DNA of 15,594 bases from Sandarakinorhabdus sp. (GTDB lineage Bacteria > Pseudomonadota > Alphaproteobacteria > Sphingomonadales > Sphingomonadaceae), in contig JALOSK010000012.1 of the NCBI GenBank assembly GCA_025458465.1, forward strand, positions 1 through 15,594. The letters are read 5' to 3'. Below the pieces are notes generated by a model. The model saw only the letters and a program-made list of their open reading frames with translations, did not search any database and was not told the origin of the DNA. Position 1 is the first letter of the stretch; every line of letters starts with the position of its first letter. Shown here piece by piece: positions 8,910 to 15,594 of this stretch. A program made the translations under genes and the position numbers.

Positions 8910-8937
8910 ATCTAGAAAACAGAGTGGAACATGTCAA
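8909..8937 (-). promoter_or_regulatory. lexA promoter inside the moeA 3' end
   Basis: On the minus strand a perfect -35, TTGACA (plus 8932-8937), is followed by a 17-base spacer and a weaker -10, TAGATG (plus 8909-8914). The -35 is built from Leu-Asp codons near the end of moeA, and the -10 contains the moeA stop codon TAG. A third GGAACAT copy (8926-8932) sits next to the -35. Confidence 0.65.
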
Positions 8938-10111
8938 GCGCGATGCAGGAAACCATTTCGCCCGCCGCTGCTGCCGGCGCGTGGGGTTCGCGGATGATCA
9001 GGAGATCGGCGCCCGCCAGTAGCCCCAGCAGCGCTGAATCCTGCCGCGCGAAGGCTTCCGCCTTGCCATCGACCCGCCGCGCCCGCAGGTGATCCCGGCG
9101 CGGGCCGTTGGCGGGCAGGGGCGTGGCCAGCGGTATCTGCTGCACCGGCAGATCATGCGGGCGCCCGGCCAGCCGCGCCACCAGCGGCACGGCAAACAGC
9201 AGCGCGGTGACGAAGGCGGATACAGGATTGCCCGGCAGCCCCAGCACGCGCCGGCCACCAAGCCGTCCGGCCAGCAGCGGCTTGCCCGGCTTCAGCGCGA
9301 TCTTCCAGAAATCAAGTTCGGCGCCCAGCTGGCGCAGCACCGGCACCACCAGATCATGATCGCCCACCGATGCGCCCCCGATGGTGAGGATCAGATCGGC
9401 GTCGCTGTTTTCAAGGGCGGCGGCCAGCGCGTCGGCCCGATCAGGGATCAGGCCGGGATCCTCCACGTCCGCCCCGGCCCAGCGCAGCAGCGGTGCCAGC
9501 ATGGCCGGGTTGGAGGAGACGATCTGGCCTGGCCCCGGCAGCACGCCTGGGAGCACCAGTTCATCGCCGGTGGCCATCAGCGTCACCCGCGGCCGGCGCA
9601 CCACCGGCAATGCGCCGTGCCCGGCCGCTGCCGCCAGCCCCAGATGCGGCGGCGACAGCCTGGTGCCGGCGGCGATCAGCGTGTCGCCAGCCGAAAAATC
9701 CTGCCCGGACTTGCGGATATGGGCACCGATGCTGGACGGGCCTTCACCCGAAAGGCGGGCGATGTCGCCATCGCGCGTCACCTCTTCCTGCACCACGATC
9801 GTATCGGCGCCCGCCGGCAGCGGCGCGCCGGTGAAGATGCGCACCGCCTCGCCACCACCAAGCGTGCCGGGCCAGCCATGGCCGGCGGCGCTTTCCCCCA
9901 CCACTCGCCACGGCTGGTGCAGATCGGCCCAGCGGATCGCATAGCCATCCATGGCGGCGGCCGCGAACGGCGGCTGGGTGAGGCGGGCCAGCACCGGTTC
10001 GGCAAGCACGCGCCCGGCGCATTGATCGATGGGCATGGTTTCGGCTGGCAGTGGCCCCACGCCGGCCAGCAGCCGCTCCAGCGCTGCCGCGAAGGGCAGC
10101 ATGCCGGTCAT
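8912..10111 (-). CDS. moeA: Molybdopterin molybdenumtransferase MoeA
   Basis: MoeA inserts molybdate into adenylylated molybdopterin, the last common step of molybdenum cofactor synthesis. The 399-residue product shows the family landmarks in order: [14 protein letters not shown] (48-60), [13 protein letters not shown] (91-103), the central MoCF-binding fold with MATGDELV (179-186) and [11 protein letters not shown] (243-253), KPGKPLLAG and [10 protein letters not shown] (291-300), then the C-terminal beta domain. The first ATG overlaps the moaC stop as ATGA, which decides the start; Met4 is an alternative. The stop codon falls within the lexA promoter. Sharing an operon with moaC fits the pathway, though the intervening MoaA, MoaB/Mog, MoaD and MoaE functions are not here. 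Confidence 0.97.
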   Translation of the reverse strand: MTGMLPFAAALERLLAGVGPLPAETMPIDQCAGRVLAEPVLARLTQPPFAAAAMDGYAIRWADLHQPWRVVGESAAGHGWPGTLGGGEAVRIFTGAPLPAGADTIVVQEEVTRDGDIARLSGEGPSSIGAHIRKSGQDFSAGDTLIAAGTRLSPPHLGLAAAAGHGALPVVRRPRVTLMATGDELVLPGVLPGPGQIVSSNPAMLAPLLRWAGADVEDPGLIPDRADALAAALENSDADLILTIGGASVGDHDLVVPVLRQLGAELDFWKIALKPGKPLLAGRLGGRRVLGLPGNPVSAFVTALLFAVPLVARLAGRPHDLPVQQIPLATPLPANGPRRDHLRARRVDGKAEAFARQDSALLGLLAGADLLIIREPHAPAAAAGEMVSCIALDMFHSVF

Positions 10112-10578
10112 GATGCGCTAAAGTCCCCAGACCGCCCGCCGGATTTCCTCAGCAGGCGGATGCCATCGATGCGCATGGTGCGGTCCAGCGCCTTGGCCAT
10201 GTCGTAGACGGTGAGCAGCGCCGCGGAAACGGCGGTCAGCGCCTCCATCTCCACGCCGGTGCCATGGGTGGTGGCAACCGTGGCGGTGGCGCGAATGCAT
10301 CCTGCCTCGATCGCCAGATCCACCGCCACCGCATCGATGGGCAGCGGGTGGCAGAGCGGGATGAGATCGGCGGTGCGCTTGGCCGCCATGATGCCGGCAA
10401 TGCGCGCCGTGGCGAGCACGTCGCCCTTTTTCACGCTGGCCGTGGCGATGGCCTTCAGTGCCTCGGCGCCGACATGGATGAAGCCTTCGGCCGTGGCCTC
10501 GCGGCGGGTGGCGGGCTTGGCGCTGATGTCCACCATGCGGGCCGCGCCGGCATCATCGAGATGGGTGAGCTTCGTCAC
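10108..10578 (-). CDS. moaC: Cyclic pyranopterin monophosphate synthase MoaC
   Basis: MoaC works with MoaA to turn GTP into cyclic pyranopterin monophosphate, the first stable molybdenum cofactor intermediate. The 156-residue protein has normal length, with the signature run [18 protein letters not shown] (65-82), [15 protein letters not shown] (104-118) and the active-site residues Lys51, Asp126 and Lys129 (in VYDMAKALD). Translation starts at a GTG (10578) that overlaps the trpC stop as GTGA. There is no clear ribosome-binding site, so it probably depends on coupling with trpC. The stop overlaps the moeA ATG. Confidence 0.97.
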   Translation of the reverse strand: MTKLTHLDDAGAARMVDISAKPATRREATAEGFIHVGAEALKAIATASVKKGDVLATARIAGIMAAKRTADLIPLCHPLPIDAVAVDLAIEAGCIRATATVATTHGTGVEMEALTAVSAALLTVYDMAKALDRTMRIDGIRLLRKSGGRSGDFSAS

Positions 10579-11378
10579 GCGGCAAGGCCGAGCAGGCTGC
10601 GCGTCGCGGCCGTCAAGTCGGCATGGCGCATCAGGCTTTCGCCCACCAGGAAGGTGCGAATGCCCACGCCGGCCAGCGCAGCCAGATCGGCATGGCTGGA
10701 CAGGCCGGATTCGGCGACGAGCGTTCTGCCCCCACTCATGCTGGGCGTATCCGCCAGATCGAAGCTGGTCTGCAGGCTGACCTCCAGCGTTTTCAGATTG
10801 CGGTTGTTGATGCCGAGCAGCGGCGTTTTCAGCTCCAGTGCGCGGTCCCGCTCAGGGGCGTCGTGCACCTCGATCAGCACGTCCATGCCCCAGTCCATCG
10901 CCACCGCTTCCAGTTCGGCGGCCTGCGCGTCTGAAAGCGCGGCCATGATCAGCAGAATCGCATCGGCACCCAGCGCGCGGGCTTCGATCACCTGAAAGGG
11001 ATCGACGATGAAATCCTTGCGGATCACCGGCAGGGCGCAGGCGGCGCGGGCCTGCACCAGATACTCATCCGCGCCCTGGAACCAGCGCTCTTCGGTCAGC
11101 ACCGAAAGGCAGGTGGCGCCGCCGGCCTCATAGGCGCGGGCCAGTGCGACGGGATCGAAATCGGCGCGGATCAGGCCTTTCGACGGGCTGGCCTTCTTGC
11201 ATTCGGCGATCAGCGCGAAGCGGCCAGCAGCATGGGCGGCATGGATGGCCGCGATGAACCCGCGCGGCGCATCGGCGGCGCGCGCGGCGGCTTCCACGTC
11301 GGCCAGGCTGCGCTCGGCCTTGCGGGCGGTGTAAATGTCGCGCTTGTGGGCGACGATGGTGGCCAATGTATCGGTCAT
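10575..11378 (-). CDS. trpC: Indole-3-glycerol phosphate synthase
   Basis: TrpC closes the indole ring, converting carboxyphenylaminodeoxyribulose 5-phosphate to indole-3-glycerol phosphate. The 267-residue TIM barrel has the catalytic residues in place: Glu59 and Lys61 in [11 protein letters not shown], Lys121 in VIRKDFI, Glu170 in LIEVHD, the NNRNLKT phosphate/substrate loop at 191-197, and Ser224 in VAESGLSS. It is a single-function protein; the isomerase TrpF that is fused to it in enterobacteria is absent here and must be encoded elsewhere. The ATG overlaps the trpD stop as ATGA and the stop overlaps the moaC GTG. Confidence 0.98.
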   Translation of the reverse strand: MTDTLATIVAHKRDIYTARKAERSLADVEAAARAADAPRGFIAAIHAAHAAGRFALIAECKKASPSKGLIRADFDPVALARAYEAGGATCLSVLTEERWFQGADEYLVQARAACALPVIRKDFIVDPFQVIEARALGADAILLIMAALSDAQAAELEAVAMDWGMDVLIEVHDAPERDRALELKTPLLGINNRNLKTLEVSLQTSFDLADTPSMSGGRTLVAESGLSSHADLAALAGVGIRTFLVGESLMRHADLTAATRSLLGLAA

Positions 11379-12358
11379 CGAAAGGCAATCCAGCGGGCAA
11401 GGATATCAGCCGCAGCGCCGCTGTCGATGGCGGCGGCGGCTTCGGCGGCGGCGGCCGGCAGCGACAGGCCGGCGCGCACCACGGTGAGCGCAGCAGCAGC
11501 ATTCAGCAGCACCATGTCCCGATAGGCGTCGCGCTGGCCGGCGAGCAGGGCGCGCAGGCGGTCTGCGTTGTATTCGGGCGAGCCGCCCCTGAGGCTTTCG
11601 TTCGGGTGGCGCGGCAGGCCGGCATCCTCCGGCACGATGGTGCGTGGCTTGAGCGTGCCATCGGCCAGCACCATCGCGGTGGTCTCGCCGGAAATCGCAA
11701 CTTCATCAAAGCCCTCGCCATGCACCACCAGCGCGGCATGGCTGCCAAGGGCTTGCAGCGCCTGCGCCATCAGCGGCACTGGGCCGGGGGCGAAAACGCC
11801 CAGCAACTGCTGTTTCACGCCCGCCGGATTGCACAGCGGGCCCAGCAGGTTGAAGATGGTGCGCCGGCCAAGCGCCTTGCGCACCGGGGCAACGCGCGCC
11901 ATCGCCGGATGGTGGCGGGCGGCGTGCAGGAAGGTGATGCCCACTCGTTCAAGGCACGGCCCCAGCCGATCCATCGGCAGTTCCGGCACGCCCAGCACCA
12001 TCAGCACATCGGCCGCGCCACTGGTGGAGGAGGCGGCGCGGTTGCCATGCTTGGCCAGCTTCACGCCGCACGCCGCCACCACCAGCGACACGGCGGTGGA
12101 GATGTTGAGGCTGTGCATGCCATCGCCGCCGGTGCCGCACACGTCCAGCGCATTCGGCGCGGTGAAGGGCCGGATGGCGCGCGCCCTCAATGCGCGGGCG
12201 GCGGCGACCACTTCGCCCACCGTCTCGCCACGGCCTGCCAATGTGGTGAGGAAGGCCGCCAGCGCGTCGTCGCTCACCTTGCCGTCGAAGATGGCGGCAA
12301 AGGCGTCGGCCGCCGCGACATCATCCAGCGGGCAGGTGGGATCAGGCAGGGTGTTCAT
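11375..12358 (-). CDS. trpD: Anthranilate phosphoribosyltransferase
   Basis: TrpD joins anthranilate to PRPP, the second committed step to tryptophan. The 327-residue product carries the phosphoribosyl-binding DVCGTGGDG (72-80), SLNISTAV, the anthranilate-contacting [12 protein letters not shown] (103-114) and later [12 protein letters not shown] and [10 protein letters not shown] set the start at ATG 12358, which overlaps the trpG stop as ATGA and gives [13 protein letters not shown]; the open frame continues upstream to 12718 but only as a shadow of trpG. It is a separate protein, not fused to TrpG as in E. coli. Confidence 0.98.
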   Translation of the reverse strand: MNTLPDPTCPLDDVAAADAFAAIFDGKVSDDALAAFLTTLAGRGETVGEVVAAARALRARAIRPFTAPNALDVCGTGGDGMHSLNISTAVSLVVAACGVKLAKHGNRAASSTSGAADVLMVLGVPELPMDRLGPCLERVGITFLHAARHHPAMARVAPVRKALGRRTIFNLLGPLCNPAGVKQQLLGVFAPGPVPLMAQALQALGSHAALVVHGEGFDEVAISGETTAMVLADGTLKPRTIVPEDAGLPRHPNESLRGGSPEYNADRLRALLAGQRDAYRDMVLLNAAAALTVVRAGLSLPAAAAEAAAAIDSGAAADILARWIAFR

Positions 12359-12957
12359 GCCGCCGCTGGCAGCCGGGGTGAAAGGCCAGCCAGCGCCATG
12401 AAGTTGGCCAGCAGGCGGTGGCCATGCTGGGTGGCGATGCTTTCCGGGTGGAACTGCACGCCGTGCATCGGCAGATCGCGGTGGTGCATGCCCATGATCA
12501 GATTGTTCGGGCTGCGGGCGTTGATCACCAGGCAATCGGGCAGGCCGGCTTCGCGCACCACCAGGCTGTGATAGCGTGTCGCCTCGAACGGGGAGGGGAT
12601 GCCGGCAAACACGCCCGTTCCGTCGTGGGTGATGGCGCTCACCTTGCCGTGCATCACTTGCGGTGCGCGTTCCACGATGCCGCCGAACGCCTGCCCCAGC
12701 GACTGGTGGCCAAGGCACACGCCCAGCAGCGGGGTTTTCGTTTCGGCCGCCGCCATGATCAGCGGCAGGCAGATGCCGGCTTCGTTGGGCGTGCAGGGGC
12801 CGGGGGAGAGCAGGATGGCCTGCGGGCGCATGCCCATGGCATCCTGGGTGGTAAGCGCGTCGTTGCGCACCACCACCGTCTCGGCGCCCAGTTCGGCCAG
12901 ATAATGGACGAGATTGAAGGTGAAGCTGTCGTAATTGTCGATGACAAGAATGGTCAT
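12355..12957 (-). CDS. trpG: Anthranilate synthase glutamine amidotransferase subunit
   Basis: TrpG frees ammonia from glutamine and passes it to TrpE for anthranilate synthesis. The 200-residue class I amidotransferase has the nucleophile Cys81 in LLGVCLGHQ, the catalytic His170 and Glu172 in VQFHPES, the oxyanion region SPGPCTPNEAG and the usual start TILVIDNYDSFTFNL. The ATG at 12957 overlaps the trpE stop as ATGA, favouring equal synthesis of the two subunits. In many bacteria TrpG also serves aminodeoxychorismate synthase (PabB) for folate; no pabB is in this window, so double use is only a possibility. Confidence 0.98.
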   Translation of the reverse strand: MTILVIDNYDSFTFNLVHYLAELGAETVVVRNDALTTQDAMGMRPQAILLSPGPCTPNEAGICLPLIMAAAETKTPLLGVCLGHQSLGQAFGGIVERAPQVMHGKVSAITHDGTGVFAGIPSPFEATRYHSLVVREAGLPDCLVINARSPNNLIMGMHHRDLPMHGVQFHPESIATQHGHRLLANFMALAGLSPRLPAAA

Positions 12958-14480
12958 TGGCCGAACCCCGGTTCGCCCGCCATCGTGATGGCTTCGCGTG
13001 CGGCCGCGATCAGCGCGCCGGCCTTGGCCTCGCATTCGCGCTGTTCATATTCGGCCTGGCTGTCGGCGACGATGCCGGCGCCGGCCTGCACGTGCATCAC
13101 GCCATCCTTCACCACTGCGGTGCGCAGCACGATGCAGCTGTCCATGCCGCCATCAGGCGCGAAATAACCGACGCCGCCCGCGTAGGCGCCGCGTGCCGCG
13201 CCTTCCAGTTCGGCGATGATCTGCATGGCCCTCACCTTGGGCGCACCCGAAACGGTGCCGGCTGGAAAGCCCGCCAGCAGCGCGGCGACGGCATCCACCC
13301 CATCGGCAAGCCGGCCCTGCACGTTGGAAACGATGTGCATGACATGGCTGTAGAATTCGACGAAGAACCGGTCTGTCACCTTGACCGTGCCGGGCACCGA
13401 CACGCGCGCCGTATCGTGCCGCCCCAGATCCAGCAGCATCAGATGTTCCGAAAGCTCCTTGGGATCGGCCAGCAGGCTTTCCCGGTTGGCGGCATCTTCG
13501 GCGGCATCCTTGCCGCGCGGGCGGGTGCCGGCGATCGGCCGGATCGTCACGTTGCCATCGCGGGCCCGCACCAGGATTTCCGGGGAGGAACCGACCAGCG
13601 CGAAACCCGGCAGATCGAGGAAATAGAGGAAGGGCGACGGGTTGATGCGCCTGAGCGCCCGATAGAGCGCAAAGGCCGGCAGCGGGAAATCCACGCTGAA
13701 CCGCTGCGACAGCACGACCTGGAAGATGTCGCCGGCCAGAATATAGTCGCGCGCCTTGTCCACCATGGCGGCAAAGCGGTCACGCGGCGTGTGGTGGCGG
13801 ATGGCAACATCGGGAAGAAGCGCCGGCGGCGCCGGGTTGACGGGCAGCGTCCGGGCCAGCCGGCGGGCGGCATCCTCGATGCGCTCGCACGCGGCGGTGT
13901 AGGCGGCATCGGGATCGGCCACGCCATCCGCTGGCGGGAAGATCGGCGCGACGATGAACAATTCGTCCTTCAACCGATCGAACACCAGCAGCAGGGTGGG
14001 GCGGACAAACACCATGTCGGGCAGGCCAAGCGGTGACGGGCCGGCATCGGGCACGCTGGGTTCGACGAGCCGCACCGTTTCATAACCCATGTAGCCCACC
14101 AGGCAGGCCAGCGCCGGCGGCAGTTCCGGCGGGACCTCGGCGCGGGCTTCGGCCACCAGCGCGCGCAGGGCAGCAAGCGTGTCGCCCGGCACCGGATTGA
14201 ACGCCTCGCGATCCGTCTGCCAGCGCCGGTTGATTTCCGACGTCTGGCCGCGCGCCCGCCACACCAGATCGGGCGCCAGCCCCAGCAGCGAGTGCCGGCC
14301 GCGCACCTGCCCGCCTTCCACCGATTCCAGCAGGAACGCGCCAGAACCTTCGCTGCCCAGTTTCAGCATGGCCGATACCGGGGTTTCGGTATCGGCAACG
14401 ATGCGCGTCCACAACAGTTGCGCGCGCCCGGCAGAAAGGGCGCCCACGGCAGTGGCGCGATCGGGCGCGATGCCGATCAT
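12954..14480 (-). CDS. trpE: Anthranilate synthase component I
   Basis: TrpE converts chorismate to anthranilate with ammonia from TrpG, the feedback-controlled first step of tryptophan synthesis. The 508-residue product has an N-terminal tryptophan-binding region with LLES (50-53) in FLLESVEGG, so feedback inhibition is likely, and a chorismate-binding domain from about 230. Landmarks are SQRF (258-261), PSPFLYFLDL, SSPEIL, RPIAGTRPRG (314-323), the SHVMHIVS stretch around His379/His382 and FPAGTVSGAPKVRAM (405-419). At 354-359 the usual RNDxGR reads RHDTAR, and GRYS reads GRHS at 61-64. The ATG lies 4 bases after the ppiD stop, leaving no space for a leader peptide or attenuator, so tryptophan control must act at the enzyme or at the distant operon promoter. 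Confidence 0.98.
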   Translation of the reverse strand: MIGIAPDRATAVGALSAGRAQLLWTRIVADTETPVSAMLKLGSEGSGAFLLESVEGGQVRGRHSLLGLAPDLVWRARGQTSEINRRWQTDREAFNPVPGDTLAALRALVAEARAEVPPELPPALACLVGYMGYETVRLVEPSVPDAGPSPLGLPDMVFVRPTLLLVFDRLKDELFIVAPIFPPADGVADPDAAYTAACERIEDAARRLARTLPVNPAPPALLPDVAIRHHTPRDRFAAMVDKARDYILAGDIFQVVLSQRFSVDFPLPAFALYRALRRINPSPFLYFLDLPGFALVGSSPEILVRARDGNVTIRPIAGTRPRGKDAAEDAANRESLLADPKELSEHLMLLDLGRHDTARVSVPGTVKVTDRFFVEFYSHVMHIVSNVQGRLADGVDAVAALLAGFPAGTVSGAPKVRAMQIIAELEGAARGAYAGGVGYFAPDGGMDSCIVLRTAVVKDGVMHVQAGAGIVADSQAEYEQRECEAKAGALIAAAREAITMAGEPGFGQ

Positions 14481-14484
14481 GGCC

Positions 14485-15594
14485 TTATTCGGCGCCGTCG
14501 CCGGACAGGCGCTGGCGCACGCTGCGGATGGTCGCGGTGTTGCGATCGACGCCCACGGCCGCCATGCTGGCCTTGGCCAGGCCTTCCGCCATCTCGCCGG
14601 GCAGGCTGCTGCCCACCTCGCGGCGGCTGGCCTCGATCAGGCCGGGCTGGCTGGCGGGATCGCCCGGCACGATGCGATCGACATGGATCAGCACCCAGCC
14701 GCCGGGGCTGGCCAGCACCTGCGTTGCGCCAGCCGGCGCATCCAGGAACGCGCGGGCGACATCGGGCACCTGCTGCTGGCCCAGGATGTCGATGCGCCGG
14801 CCCTTCAATGGGCGCGGGCTGTCAAGGCCGGCATCGGCCACCGCCTTGGCGAACACGGTGCCCTTCTTCACGGCAGCCAGCACCGCGTCTGCCTTGACGC
14901 GGGCGGCCTTCATCGCCTTGTCCTGCGCGGCGCCGGCTTCGGCGAGCGGCTGCACCTCCTTTAAGGGCGGCGGCGCGGCCGGCACCACGGTGGTGGTTTC
15001 GATCACCACCAGTCGGCCATTGCCCAGATCCTCCACCACCGGGCCATCGGCCGGTTCATTGCGGAAGGCGCGCGCCGCCAGCTGGACAAGCGCTTCGGGC
15101 AGGGGCGGCTGGCCGGGGGTCTGGCCCTTGTCGGTCACCGGGGACTGGGTGGCGATGGTCAGCTTCAGTTCGCTGGCCAGATCGGCAAAGCTCTTGCCCG
15201 CCTCCACGCCGTCCTCGATGCGGGCGACAACATCGGCCACGGCATCCTCGATGGCGCGCTGCTTCAGTTCGGCCTCGATCGCCGGGCGCACCTGGGCCAG
15301 CGTCTTGCCGGCGCTGCCCACGCTCACGGCGCGCACGACGTGCCAGCCGAACTGGCTGCGGATCGGCGCACTGATGCCACCGGCCGGCAGCGCGAAGGCG
15401 GCCTTGGCCACTTCGGGGCTGGTCGCCTTGGCAAAGGCCGCCTCGCTCTGGCTGCCCAGCGCGATGTCGGCCACGTCGAACCCGGCAATGGCCTTGGCAG
15501 CGGCGGCAAAGCCATCCTTGGCAGCGGCGGCGGCCAGGGCCTTCGCCTTGGCTTCATCGGGCACCACCACCTGTTCCAGCACGCGGGTGGGGGA
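14485..15594 (-). CDS. ppiD: PpiD/SurA-type periplasmic peptidyl-prolyl isomerase, C-terminal part
   Basis: Only the last 369 residues are in the window; the start and the expected N-terminal membrane anchor and SurA-like chaperone region lie beyond the right edge. Proteins of this type help fold outer-membrane and secreted proteins at the periplasmic face of the inner membrane. A parvulin-type rotamase domain covers about the first 90 visible residues, ending with FALPAGGISAPIRSQFGWHV. Near the C-terminus a second, weaker copy of this pattern appears (VARAFLDAPAGATQVLASPG, then GWVLIHVDRI). The region between is helical and Ala/Glu/Lys-rich. The stop is TAA, and trpE begins 4 bases later, so ppiD heads or belongs to the trp transcript. 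PpiD is the best name given the neighbourhood; a SurA-like relative cannot be excluded without the N-terminus. Confidence 0.85.
   Translation of the reverse strand, partial: SPTRVLEQVVVPDEAKAKALAAAAAKDGFAAAAKAIAGFDVADIALGSQSEAAFAKATSPEVAKAAFALPAGGISAPIRSQFGWHVVRAVSVGSAGKTLAQVRPAIEAELKQRAIEDAVADVVARIEDGVEAGKSFADLASELKLTIATQSPVTDKGQTPGQPPLPEALVQLAARAFRNEPADGPVVEDLGNGRLVVIETTTVVPAAPPPLKEVQPLAEAGAAQDKAMKAARVKADAVLAAVKKGTVFAKAVADAGLDSPRPLKGRRIDILGQQQVPDVARAFLDAPAGATQVLASPGGWVLIHVDRIVPGDPASQPGLIEASRREVGSSLPGEMAEGLAKASMAAVGVDRNTATIRSVRQRLSGDGAE

Noticed and set aside
9089..10207. 372-codon open frame on the plus strand opposite moeA
   Set aside because: Shadow frame; moeA on the other strand has all family motifs.
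12957..14036. 359-codon open frame on the plus strand opposite trpE
   Set aside because: Shadow frame of a clearly identified gene; no domain or ribosome-binding site.

Overview
This window is a GC-rich chromosomal segment from an alphaproteobacterium, most likely a sphingomonad (order Sphingomonadales). That placement is inference. It rests on the gene order, on a LexA of the alphaproteobacterial type with a GAAC-N7-GAAC box in its own promoter, and on the style of the proteins. The order ppiD, trpE, trpG, trpD, trpC, moaC, moeA, lexA, comEC, gltX, gltA is, from general knowledge, a familiar alphaproteobacterial arrangement. The content is mostly housekeeping. I see no insertion sequence, phage gene, CRISPR array, tRNA or rRNA.

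Left part (1-4844, minus strand): a long coiled-coil membrane protein runs off the left edge. It is preceded by a terminator-like hairpin, then gltA (citrate synthase) and gltX (glutamyl-tRNA synthetase). gltX and gltA are 22 bases apart and probably cotranscribed; the hairpin at 2024-2061 probably ends that transcript.

Middle part (4845-8151, plus strand): comEC, the DNA-uptake channel protein, diverges from gltX across only 65 bases. An amidohydrolase-family gene overlaps the comEC stop by an ATGA junction. This amidohydrolase is the one gene here that does not belong to the familiar order, and its substrate is unknown. It converges on lexA with 18 bases between the stops.

Right part (8170-15594, minus strand): a compact operon, ppiD (its start lies outside the window), trpE, trpG, trpD, trpC, moaC, moeA, followed by lexA. 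From trpE to moeA every junction is an ATGA or GTGA stop/start overlap, and ppiD and trpE are 4 bases apart. The operon thus couples an envelope foldase, the first steps of tryptophan synthesis and two molybdopterin genes. There is no room for a trp leader peptide or attenuator in front of trpE. lexA has its own promoter, whose -35 and -10 elements lie inside the last codons of moeA, with a near-perfect SOS operator just downstream. trpF, trpB and trpA are not in the window.

Long open frames opposite the real genes are composition shadows of GC-rich coding DNA and are not annotated. The points most worth a second look are the three-copy LexA half-site array inside the moeA end, the coiled-coil membrane protein with a terminator almost touching its start, the amidohydrolase coupled to comEC, and unusual residues in a TrpE motif.
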